Position numbers and translations under genes: made by a program. The notes beneath the pieces are model-generated. The model made no database searches and was not told the origin of the DNA. It saw nothing but the letters and a program-made list of their open reading frames with translations. From Pseudisothecium myosuroides (taxonomy: Eukaryota; Streptophyta; Bryopsida; Hypnales; Lembophyllaceae): DNA of 64,000 nt. The stretch spans positions 22,283,452 to 22,347,451 of the forward strand of contig OX637294.1 in NCBI GenBank assembly GCA_951799445.1, given 5' to 3'. Shown here piece by piece: positions 35,277 through 45,648 of this stretch (its first letter is position 1; the number at the start of each line of letters is the position of its first letter).

Positions 35277-36283
35277 CGGACATAATGTCAATGTAGGAGA
35301 GTTGAGTTGTTTGACTTTTTTGATTGCTTAATCAATCAAAACATACCACAACAATAAAAATCTCTTGCATTTAGATTATATTAGGTGGATCCGCACTCAA
35401 TAAGGTTGGGAACTAGGAAATCTATTTAATCCTCAAATTGCAAGTATAAAAATCCTACCACCTTGAGGGGCTTCTATCAAGCTTGTTTTAGCAAATCGCA
35501 TGTTCTCCTTCCTTCTATATTTCTCCGCATTTCTTAGATCTTGCATTCCAATGCTTTTCCATTTCAAGTTTAGCCTCTTTTGTCCCTTTTTGTTACCAAG
35601 AACACTTAAATTCCAAAGATGTTCAAAATCTAATTTAAAACATGTATGCTTCTCTTTTGAAAGGATGGCAAAAGCAATGGAAACATAAATGCATCATGGA
35701 ACTTATTTAGAGTTTTTTTAGCAACTATGTCCAAGACACTTGGAAATATTCTAGCACCTCGATTTCCTAGCTCCCAATATCTACCCGCAAATTATTCAAT
35801 AGATTTATAATCAATGGATCTTTAAGTCAATTTTTTTGCGTAAGAACTTTTATCTTTAATTGACTATGAAGCCCAATTTGGGCTTTTCAAAAACTCAGAC
35901 AACCTCTATTGATTCCCTAATTTGAAATTTTAGAATGAATTTTTTAGAATGCATTCTAATCATCCTAATCTATACATGAAGTTTTATTCCATTCTAATAA
36001 ATATTGCAAAAGTTGTAAGTTTTTTTAAATTTCAATATTAAAGCAAGCAAGTGAAATACATTCTAAAAAAATTTAATTAGTTTTATTTGATTGTTTCAAT
36101 TGATACTTATGCAAATACATTTGTACCAATCAATTCCAAATATGAGATGAAAGTTATGAAGATCAATTTTTTTTGGTGAGCAATGAAGGTAGAAAAACAT
36201 ATGAAGTCATTTTTTGAATTCAATTTTGGAAATTTTCAAATAAATGAAAAACAAAGCACCGTAGCAAATTATGGATTAAGGGT
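35277..36283. other. Intergenic, nothing recognised
   Basis: AT-rich; open frame 35500-35688 shows no domain. Confidence 0.4.
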
Positions 36284-36293
36284 GACTTGGACC

Positions 36294-36543
36294 AAGAGTT
36301 GCTATTATGTGAGCATAGGAGTGTGGGCCCATGAGCCTAGAACACAACACACCTATGTTATAGGGTGTATATACTATAGAAACCGTCTATGATTATAGGG
36401 TATAAATGTTACAAATACCCATATTATAGGTGTTTATGATACATACACCTTCTATAGTATGTGGTATCTGTATTATAGGTACCTATATTGTAGGCTCAAT
36501 GCTCACAAGCTCACATTCTTGAGCTCACATACTAGCATTGTTG
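36294..36543. mobile_element. Mutator-like MITE with 10-bp target duplication
   Basis: A 250-bp element lies between two exact copies of GACTTGGACC (36284-36293 and 36544-36553). The inverted ends share TGCTA-TATGTGAGC after six bases, continuing with mismatches. A 9-10 bp duplication is typical of Mutator-like elements. The interior has repeated TATAGG(G/T)TGTAT motifs. Confidence 0.7.
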
Positions 36544-36553
36544 GACTTGGACC

Positions 36554-37033
36554 CGCAAGAATCCACCTATAGGTCTTGTAGGTGTAGATGCTCTGTCCTT
36601 CGGCCCTTTTCCCTTAGAGATTGTATTTTATGCTTATAAATCCTCTCTTGTTCCAATAAAATAAATTAAAAAAGAAGCAAAACCAACTTAATTTTTCAAC
36701 TTCCTTCCATCAGTATAAATGTTTTCTGCAATTTGTTCCAAGAATCAACTTGGTCCAAGGTTTAGCAAAAAGCCTATAGGAAATTAGAGGTTTTTGGGAG
36801 CAATTTTTCACCAATTCTATCTAAGCTTGAACCTTGAATTTGCCAAATCTATTTTAAATTTTTAATATAACAAATTATCTAACTCAAATGGATCAACAAG
36901 AATCAATAGAATTTAAAATAGCAAAAAAGGCCTTTTCATCCCACAATTGATTGCTACATTGGTGATATTAAAAATTCAAAAAAATTATGTTGGCCTCCAT
37001 TGATTATTTAGTTCTAAGTTCTAATGCCCCCAA
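36554..37033. other. Intergenic, nothing recognised
   Basis: AT-rich spacer before a TTAA-flanked element; no gene seen. Confidence 0.4.
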
Positions 37034-37037
37034 TTAA

Positions 37038-37426
37038 GGTAGAAACACCTAAAAGTAACATTTTTTGTTTTCAAATACGTAAATGTAGCCTTGAATGAAA
37101 ACTCCCAAGACTCAAAACCACCACAATTTTTTTAGATACAACCAATAATTGGTGAGGAGTTTTTTGAAGTAATCAATGAAAGTTGAGACATTTAGTACTT
37201 CAAAGGTGTCTTTTCAAGATGAATCTAGTGTTAAGAGGCTACGTGATGTTTTCCACTTTGAAAATTTGTAAAGTATTATTTGAGTGTCGAAAAATTACGA
37301 AACCACTTCTAAAGAGGAAAGATTTCATTTTTCTTAAACTTGCAATAATCTCATCCAATTTTGTTGGTCATTTGACCTTTGAGATATTTGGACCAAAAAA
37401 AAATGTTGCTTTTAGGTGTTTCTACC
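37038..37426. mobile_element. 389-bp TTAA-flanked element ending GGTAGAAACACC
   Basis: TTAA lies at 37034-37037 and 37427-37430. The terminal inverted repeats begin GGTAGAAACACCTAAAAG and continue imperfectly for about 30 bases. It ends directly before a TTAATCCCTAAAGG motif of the other TTAA family, so the two families have inserted side by side. No transposase frame. Confidence 0.7.
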
Positions 37427-37664
37427 TTAATCCCTAAAGGATGAGGTGTTCAAATTTTGAACAATGGATGAACGCAAACACATCCGCCTAAGTACACAAA
37501 AGTGAGTTTTTTCATCCATTTTTTGTTGAAGATTTTTGTATTAAATTTTGAACATTTGTACAATATATTGAATATAGATTCTAAAGATTCTAAAGACTTT
37601 GCAAGTATTCTATAATTCAAACTAAGGGTATTGGTAGGTCTAGCCTCAAAAAGTAACCTTTTAA

Positions 37665-38599
37665 CCTCTAAAGGTCCAAACACCGTTTTTTGACAACATA
37701 GCGATTTTGGGTAGCTCACTACGAGTGGAGTTTTTATTTTTTTTCTTTGAAATTTTCACACAAGATGTGACCAAGGATTATCTTTAAGGCCCAACAATTT
37801 TCATAACTTTTGACTACATGATTAAAAAGTTATTGTATGATATGTAATTTTTGGTGCGTGGTGGGCAGCCCGGGCAGCTCAAAAAATTCTTTAAAAATCA
37901 TTTTTTTTTTAAAAATAAAAATTTGAAATTGGTTCTTTAGATTTATATGTACGTGGAAAGCTTTAAATCATTCCATTTGGATTAATGAGTCAAAAGTTAT
38001 GAGGATTCTTAGTTTGAGGGTAGTTATGGAATCTCTACTCTAAAATAAACTTTGAAGTCGTTTATTTCACTCAATTTCCAATATTTTTGAAAAAAAATAA
38101 AACATTGGATGTAGATTATTTATTACAACATTACAACCGTTGGGATTGGCATTTTTCAATTCCATAAATAAATTCTTAACAATTTAGTGTTTTGAATCAT
38201 TCTCTACTTCTTTCTACTTACTATTTTTTTCCTATATGTTGTGCAATTCCAAATGATCTGAAAATTTTCAAGCATGTAGCCAACTTGCCTAGAAGAATGA
38301 ATCCAAAGAGTAACCACCATTTGGGGCATTTTTTCATACAAATGTGACCTTGTGAAGTGCACTTGCCCGGATTTTCGCAGGGACAAAAAAAGGGTTTTTG
38401 TCAATTCAAATGCTAATATCTTCCAATCTGCATGGTGGAAAATTCTGAAATTTTTTCCACATCTTCTCAAACCAGTGTTCTATAAGATCTTACGGTTACA
38501 TGTGTCCAAAAATGTTTTTTTTATAAAATTTGGTACCTGTATTAGAAATGGCAGTTTTGGAGCGGTTTTGGTGAAAACATAGTCTTAGACCTTTAGGGT
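37665..38599. mobile_element. 935-bp TTAA-flanked element
   Basis: A second long member of the family at 7817-8741. Ends are TTAA-CCTCTAAAGGTCC and, from the right on the other strand, TTAA-ACCCTAAAGGTCTAAG. The interiors align over nearly the whole length, including the rare block AATTCCAAATGATCTGAAAA (8389 and 38246). Non-autonomous. Confidence 0.65.
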
Positions 38600-38603
38600 T
38601 TAA

Positions 38604-39194
38604 GTTCAAAAAATGACTCTTTAAAAATGACTTGAATAAAAAGGTAAAATAAAAATCATCAAAAATCACTACGATTTAATACTTAACATTTTGAACATAA
38701 AGGAAAAAATTTCTTGTAAAAATCGCAAATATTCAAATTGTTGTTGATTTTAGAAGGAATTTTCAATTTTTAGTTCCAAATATTATTGAAAAATATTGGT
38801 TTGTATAATGTATACTCTACTGTAGTTGATAATAGCCATTCAAATTTGATCTAAGCTAATGGATGGATGGATTCACTATTTTATTTATTTTATTTTATTT
38901 TTTATTTACACAAATGAAACGGAATTCCATTGCACAGAGTAAAATACAGACCTGCCAGCCACAAGTGGCCTTGCAGGGAGAAAACCCGACCCGACACTAA
39001 GTTAATGGATTTACAATTTTGGAAATCTGTACTAGCTGTGGTCCTTTAGGGGTCAAGCAAGTGGATCCGCATTCTGAAAGGACGGTTTCGAACATTTCCA
39101 TTGACCCGGGCGCTGGAAACATCCTACCTCCGCAGCGCCGCTTGCATTTAGCTTCCGGACAGACTCGTCTCGCCCTTTGGGAGCCTTTCCAGCG
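38604..39194. other. Flank of duplication unit B
   Basis: AT-rich to about 38990, then GC-richer. Open frames on both strands overlap at 38997-39357; none is credible as a gene. Confidence 0.4.
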
Positions 39195-40679
39195 GAGCCA
39201 GCTACAGGCCCTGCTGGAGAATTGCAGATCAGAGCCCCGACCAGCTTTTCGTGAAGTCATTCTACCAATCTGCCATGAATCGATCGATTCCGGTACCAAT
39301 CCCCTGCCGGCAAGGATTGCCCTCGCACATGCCAATGATCCATGCATATATGGCTAGTCGAACTACCCTACATGCATATTAACAGACTCTTCTTTCACGA
39401 TGCACTCGGGGCCGTTATGATTACGTACGTGATCGCTGTATTGAGCTCTCTTGTTGGACCCTTAGAAATTAACATTGCTCATGAGCGATCGGGGCATTTC
39501 CATAGAATCCATGTGAGGAGAGTTCGCCAATAGGATATATTTGCTCCTGCTAGACGGACCTATCTGGACCTATCTGGTGGTTTGATTGGTCTAGTGTTGT
39601 TAAACCTACAGTAGTTTTCACCCATCTGTTCTAACTGTCACTCCAAGTGTTCAATTACGCCCTTGGTTTGCCCCGGTTTTCCTGTTGCCCTGGACCTTTT
39701 TTCCGGTTAAACCGTTACACTTCATGTCGACCTGTTCGTTGACCTTCAGCCGATCCCACTGCCGTTATCTGCGAGTGTCCAATATTAGAAAAGCAAGTTA
39801 GAATTGCCGCTTCCTCTATTCGATTTGGATGAGATAGGGGAAGCACTGGAACGCATTAACCTCGTGCATGCTAAATTTAATTCCATCAACCTTTAATCCT
39901 GACTTCCAGCCAGGTCTACTTTCAGGAGCCCAAACCATGATTTTCAAATGCGTAGTATCCCCAAAACTATAGATTCCAGGTTTCGCTGAAACCATTGTTT
40001 CAAAACATGAGCTGCTTGTCCTTCGTGAATGGAGGCTATTCGTAGTTATTACAGTGGGCGAAGTTTATGGGGAGCATTTGCTCCGATATACGCGAGCTTT
40101 CGTATTGAGGGTGAAGTTGACACCTTGAAATGCAGTGCATCTGTGTAGTGGGAACTTCACAGTGACGAGTCTGGTTGTTGTTGTTCCTGGTGAAGCTTCG
40201 GCTATGGCGAGGTTCCTGAGAGAGTCGCTCCTGGTGCTGGTGTTGTTGTTGCAAGGTGCAGCGTTCTTGCAGGCAGCAAAGACTCCGGATCCCGTTCACA
40301 CGTCGGTGATCATCATCGGTGCTGGCATGTCAGGTCGGGATTCAAGCTAGCTGCTTTGTTTGTTACAAACTGAAACGTTCATTTAAATATCATGTTTTAA
40401 ATATTTTATATTGTACCCGATTGCGTTTACGGAAATGTCCATTTCATCAGCTGCACTTTGGGACAATCATGTTTATAGTACCTGCTGCGTAGCTATACCT
40501 TTTCTCAAAAAAGTTCAATTTTTCTTAAAATCAATGTTTTTTCAGTTTTTCCAACCTCAACTCAAACCTCTAAGCTTCTAGGGTCTTCACTACGATGTAG
40601 TTTGAATGTGTGATGAGTGTGCTACAGGCAATAGAATCCCAGCAAATGAATGTCTGGAAGTAATCCTTTTAAAGTGGTG

Positions 40680-41400
40680 ATTTATTTGGGTTTCGCAGAG
40701 TAGAAACACACGAAATTCAGCACTATTTGTGGGTTAGAGTCAAAATATAGAGCCCATCAATAGTGTGACCAATGACCAGGAATATCTAGAATGCTGTTTT
40801 AAAGAGAGCCCACAATAAAAAGGATTGAGTGTATTGAAATGAAGAATACTGGAGTTCCTGGTTTACACTTCGCCGTTGTTAGAGTTAATCGTTGCTATCA
40901 CAGCTAGGATTCAACAAATGAATTTGACACTATTCCGCGAAAAGCCCGAAGAAAGTGGTGACTTTTGGGGTTTCAAAGAGTTGAGACTCATTATAATCAG
41001 CACTTTCAGTAGTTTAGTGTCAAAACATATACATCAATAGTGTGACAAATGTGCTGGTTAACCCGAAATGTCGTCTCCGAGACTTCAGGGCATATAATAA
41101 AATCAGAGGATCAAGTATACCGGGAAAGCTCTTAGTTTGCATTTCGCTGGAAGAAGACCTGATCGTTGCTTTCACAATTAGTATGCAGCAAACGAATTCG
41201 GCATCAATTCTTTGAAAAGTCCGTAGAAAGTGGTGATTTTCTCGGTTTTCAAAGAGTTCAAACACATGAAAATCAGCACTTCTAGTGAGTTCTATTCAAA
41301 ACATCCATCAGTAGTGTGGCAAATTGCAGGATATTCTCGCTGGAAGGTTGTTTTCGAGAAGGTCGTTTGAAGAATGTAGCGAAATGAAGAATACCGATCG
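40680..41400 (+). repeat. Diverged tandem repeats in intron 1 of copy B
   Basis: Repeated series of AACAAATGAATT-like, GAAAGTGGTGATTTT, AATCAGCACTT(C/T), TCA(A/G)TAGTGTG and GAAATGAAGAATAC blocks, roughly every 270-290 bases. Homologous to the array at 17161-17900. Confidence 0.65.
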
Positions 41401-42574
41401 AGAGCTTTTGCTGTGCACTTCTCTGTGATTATGAGTGCTGACCCTTGACGATGCAGGTATGAAAGCGGGGCAGCGATTAGCGGAGAAGGGCGTCACCGAC
41501 CTAATAATCCTCGAAACCAGAGACGAAATCGGCGGACGCATCATGACCCATAATTTCAATGGCATCACTATCGAGAACGGAGCCAACTGGATCGAAGGCG
41601 TGGGAGGACCCGAGCTCAACCCCATCATCCCCATCGCCAAGAAACTCAAGCTCATCAACACCATGTCCAACTTCGAAAACACCACTAACAACATCTACGA
41701 TGCCAAGTACGCACGATCATCTCACTGGAATTCATCAACATTCCACATACAAACACAATTTCAAAAATTTCCCGTTTCTGACAATTCTTTGTGTTGTGTT
41801 CCAGTGGTAAGGTCCCGCAGGAGGTTTGTGAGACGACAACCACTCTCATTGACGATCTGTATGCATTCACTGAGACCTTGGGCACTTCTTTGATAAACAC
41901 TAGTGAGACGGATATCAATGTGCTCACCGCTCAGCGCTTGTATAATCGGTACGTTGCGAGTCTCCTGGAGCTTTCTTGATCCAATTGCTGGTTTAGGATT
42001 TTAGAATTTCGTTTTGATTGACAGTGATGGGGATTGGGTTGGGGTTTCGCAGAGTGCCGAGAACGCCTGTGGAGATGGTGATCGATTACAATATCAACGA
42101 CTTTGAATTCGCAGGTTTTTGTGTTTTGAGATTGAATTCTCTCTCGATTCCGATTTTAGGGTCTAGATAAGTTCATGGGGAAATGAGGAGCTGTGTTTGT
42201 TATTGTGGATTCTAATCGTTGTCTCCGAGTTGCTGAGCTTCAAATTACTACGTTTACTTTAATTTTGAGATGGTGTTTGTTGTGATGGTAGAACCAACTA
42301 GAGTGACGAGTTTGAAAAGCACGCAGCCCCTGCCGACATTTGCAAATTATGGTGAGGATTTGAACTTCGTCCACGACCCGCGAGGCTACAAAATCGTCGT
42401 CCATGATGTGGCGCAGTCGTTTCTCAAGCACAAGAATGGCAAGATCACGGACCCTCGCTTGAAGTTGAACAAGGTAAGTGAAAGCGTAGGTCAAACCCAG
42501 AATTCACAGGAGAAATCCCAAATATCCATCCATGGAATTTTTGAAGAGTTTTTCCTTAGTCAATGTCCAGTAAT

Positions 42575-43459
42575 CGCAGCGGACCTTTGTGGAATTCCCT
42601 GCGACTGTTTTGGAGATTATGTAGGTTTTCATGCAAGTTTCTCCTAGTTTTTATGTTTCCCTGTGTTCTAATGTGATCATGGAGGGATTTTCAAAGAGTT
42701 CCTATGCAAAAGGAAATTGTGGGTTTTCTTTGTAAGGATTTTCATAAATTTCCCCCAAATCCCCCGTGTGCAATCCAAATTGGTAGACTTTGCAACACAT
42801 TGACACATCTTACATTTCAATGTTTTTTCCACCTAATATTTGGTAGATTCAAATTGTCCCATATCGATTGTCGAGGGTACCATGAGGTTGGACACATAAG
42901 ACTTGTAAGTTGTCAATCTTCATGTGGATGTATTCAATTCTTAGAAACCTAACGTTTCTACAGTTGGTACATTTTAGAAATCTCAGAAATTTTACAATAC
43001 ATGAAATTGTAAAATGTTCAAACAAATGAATCTACATATTACTAATATTTTGAACTATTGAAATCTAGCTAACGGTCTAGACTAAAAATTCTGAAATGTA
43101 CAAATCATTAAGATTGGAAATTCAAAATCTACACATCTGTTAGATTTCAACTTCCAAAATCTACAAACTGAATTGATTATGCAAACTAAAATCTACATTA
43201 AAATTAGATTTTAGATGCTTAAATCTACATTCTAGATTATTAAATTCTACAAATTGAGTTGATTTTGAGGTGGGGAGATCTTCAAATAACACTAAAGAAC
43301 GCACAAATTTCCCCCTTAAAACTCCCTTAAAATTCCCTGTCTCACATTTCCCTGTGAGAGTGATATTCCCTATGAACAACAATTTGTAACTTTTTCTTGT
43401 TTCTTAGGAGGGGATTTGGAGTACAATGCCTGCGGGGAATTCAGAAAAGGCTTCCTGTG
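42575..43459 (+). mobile_element. 885-bp CACTA-like element, left inverted partner
   Basis: Begins CGCAGCGGACCTTTG (CACAG... in the partner) and ends GGCTTCCTGTG. The ends are imperfect inverted repeats that share GAATTCCC-GC near base 18. Flanks are now AAT (42572-42574) and CTT (43460-43462). Several AATCTACA motifs lie inside, like the subterminal binding repeats of CACTA elements. Open frames inside have no domain. CAC ends and 3-bp target duplications point to a CACTA-superfamily non-autonomous element. Confidence 0.8.
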
Positions 43460-43999
43460 CTTTGATTTGATCAGAGATTTGTTGTACGTACTTGCTTCGA
43501 CTTTGAGTTCCCCAGTGAAATTGTAAGCTTGCGAATGCGCGCAATTTTGATACTCTCGAGATACGATTCTATCTTGTTTCTATTTTGTTTACTATAATTG
43601 CTTTGGTTGATTGTGAAGTGGCGTGATGAGAACGAACTGCAATAGATTCGAATTGCACAGTACCGGCAGATCAGGAACAAAGTCGATCAGCTGGCTTTGG
43701 AGCACACCCAGGCTCACAGACAGCATGGCGAACGCCGCGGTGTACACCGACCCGTCCTCTGTTGTCACGCGAACGCCTTTTGTATTGTACTCCACCTTGC
43801 GCACAACCTGCACCAATGCATACAACGGATCATATATAAATGATAAGTTCACAAGTAGAAATTGAATGCAATCACAGGTGAAATCCAAAATGGAAACTGA
43901 GCAAATGTCCTTCTGTGTTTATGGAAATTGAACAGATGTCCTTTTGTGTCCAAATATCATTTCTAGCAAATCCCAGTACGTGTATCCTATTCTATCATT
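43460..43999 (-). other. Inverted 540-bp segment of copy B
   Basis: Reverse complement of the sequence expected here from copy A (about 19198-19750, intron 5 end, exon 6 and intron 6 start). Both junctions fall exactly at the ends of the 885-bp elements. On the - strand it reads AATGATAGAATAGG..., intron, TTGGTGCAG|GTT, exon 6, CCG|GTACTG, then intron. Confidence 0.9.
43664..43807 (-). CDS. Exon 6 of polyamine oxidase copy B, inverted
   Basis: A 144-bp exon with intact GTGCAG acceptor and GTACTG donor on the - strand, phase 0 at both ends. It encodes the 48-residue FAD-domain piece starting VVRKVEYNTKGVRV and ending QLIDFVPDLP. It differs from copy A exon 6 by one residue (AAF for AEF in VYTAEF), so it shows no decay since inversion. 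Confidence 0.9.
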
Positions 44000-44884
44000 C
44001 ACAGGAAGCCTTTTCTGAATTCCCCGCAGGCATTGTACTCCAAATCCCCTCCTAAGAAACAAGAAAAAGTTACAAATTGTTGTTCATAGGGAATATCACT
44101 CTCACAGGGAAATGTGAGACAGGGAATTTTAAGGGAGTTTTAAGGGGGAAATTTGTGCGTTCTTTAGTGTTATTTGAAGATCTCCCCACCTCAAAATCAA
44201 CTCAATTTGTAGAATTTAATAATCTAGAATGTAGATTTAAGCATCTAAAATCTAATTTTAATGTAGATTTTAGTTTGCATAATCAATTCAGTTTGTAGAT
44301 TTTGGAAGTTGAAATCTAACAGATGTGTAGATTTTGAATTTCCAATCTTAATGATTTGTACATTTCAGAATTTTTAGTCTAGACCGTTAGCTAGATTTCA
44401 ATAGTTCAAAATATTAGTAATATGTAGATTCATTTGTTTGAACATTTTACAATTTCATGTATTGTAAAATTTCTGAGATTTCTAAAATGTACCAACTGTA
44501 GAAACGTTAGGTTTCTAAGAATTGAATACATCCACATGAAGATTGACAACTTACAAGTCTTATGTGTCCAACCTCATGGTACCCTCGACAATCGATATGG
44601 GACAATTTGAATCTACCAAATATTAGGTGGAAAAAACATTGAAATGTAAGATGTGTCAATGTGTTGCAAAGTCTACCAATTTGGATTGCACACGGGGGAT
44701 TTGGGGGAAATTTATGAAAATCCTTACAAAGAAAACCCACAATTTCCTTTTGCATAGGAACTCTTTGAAAATCCCTCCATGATCACATTAGAACACAGGG
44801 AAACATAAAAACTAGGAGAAACTTGCATGAAAACCTACATAATCTCCAAAACAGTCGCAGGGAATTCCACAAAGGTCCGCTGTG
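44000..44884 (-). mobile_element. 885-bp CACTA-like element, right inverted partner
   Basis: Exact reverse complement of 42575-43459 by eye, except that its outer end reads CACAG rather than CGCAG. Flanks are ATT (43997-43999) and AAG (44885-44887). The intact CACAG end supports CACTA-superfamily membership. Confidence 0.8.
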
Positions 44885-45340
44885 AAGTAGCAAAGTAGAA
44901 AAATAAATGGATACATATATACCATTGCAAAGTTTGTCTAACCAAAAACAGTGATTTTTAAATGGTTGGGGTTTTCGAAATCTCAGTATTTGGAGTCGTT
45001 TCGTATTGATTTCTCGAGTCTGATTGATGTTGTATTGGGTTATCTGATTTAGAGCTTCGTTTTGCAGTTTTGGAAGCTGAAAGCGCTCTACACGTTCGAC
45101 ATGGCTGTGTACATGAAGATCTTCCTGAAATTCCCTTCTCGGTTTTGGGACACGAATCCGGGGACGAAGTTTTGGTTGTACGCCGATGAGCGCCGCGGAT
45201 ACTTCCCGATCTGGGAGGTACTATTGAACTCTCATTACACGTTTTCCCTTCTGAAATATATGGAATTTGATTTCTGTTTTGTTGCAGTTGTATTTCGGAC
45301 TTTGAATGAAGAATGCGTGTTGCACGAGAATGTGATTGAA

Positions 45341-45648
45341 TGGCGAATTTCATTAAAATGACGGTATTCCATGTGCCATTTTCACACCATGACATCTAGG
45401 ACAAGTGTACATTGCTAACATCTAGGTCATTTTCAGATTTCAGAAGTCTAGGTCTGACAGAGATTTCAGATTGTGCAGTCTGAAAAACCTAGGATTGGTA
45501 TAGATTTTAAATATCTAGGACAACTATAGATTTCAAAATCTAATACAAGTATAGATTTTGGTACACAAAAAACAGTTCAGACTGGGCAGTCTGAACTGCT
45601 AAAAGTGCCAAATTAACGGAATACTGCCATTTTAATGAAATTGGCCAT
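45341..45648. mobile_element. ~308-bp TIR element in intron 7 of copy B
   Basis: Ends TGGCGAATTTCATTAAAATG and, on the other strand, ATGGCCAATTTCATTAAAATGG; the inverted repeats extend to about 30 bases. TTGAA flanks both sides (45336-45340 and 45649-45653). Copy A reads straight through (GTGATTGAACCGGGG near 20200), giving a paralogous empty site. The interior has repeated (A/T)ATCTAGG and CAGTCTGAA motifs. Confidence 0.75.

Noticed and set aside
42704..42952. 82- and 73-residue frames present twice in opposite orientation
   Set aside because: They are non-coding interiors of the two 885-bp elements; identity reflects the element copies, not protein conservation.
43592..43888. 98-residue - strand ORF as an independent antisense gene
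   Set aside because: It is inverted exon 6 plus intron sequence; the same reading occurs on + in copy A.
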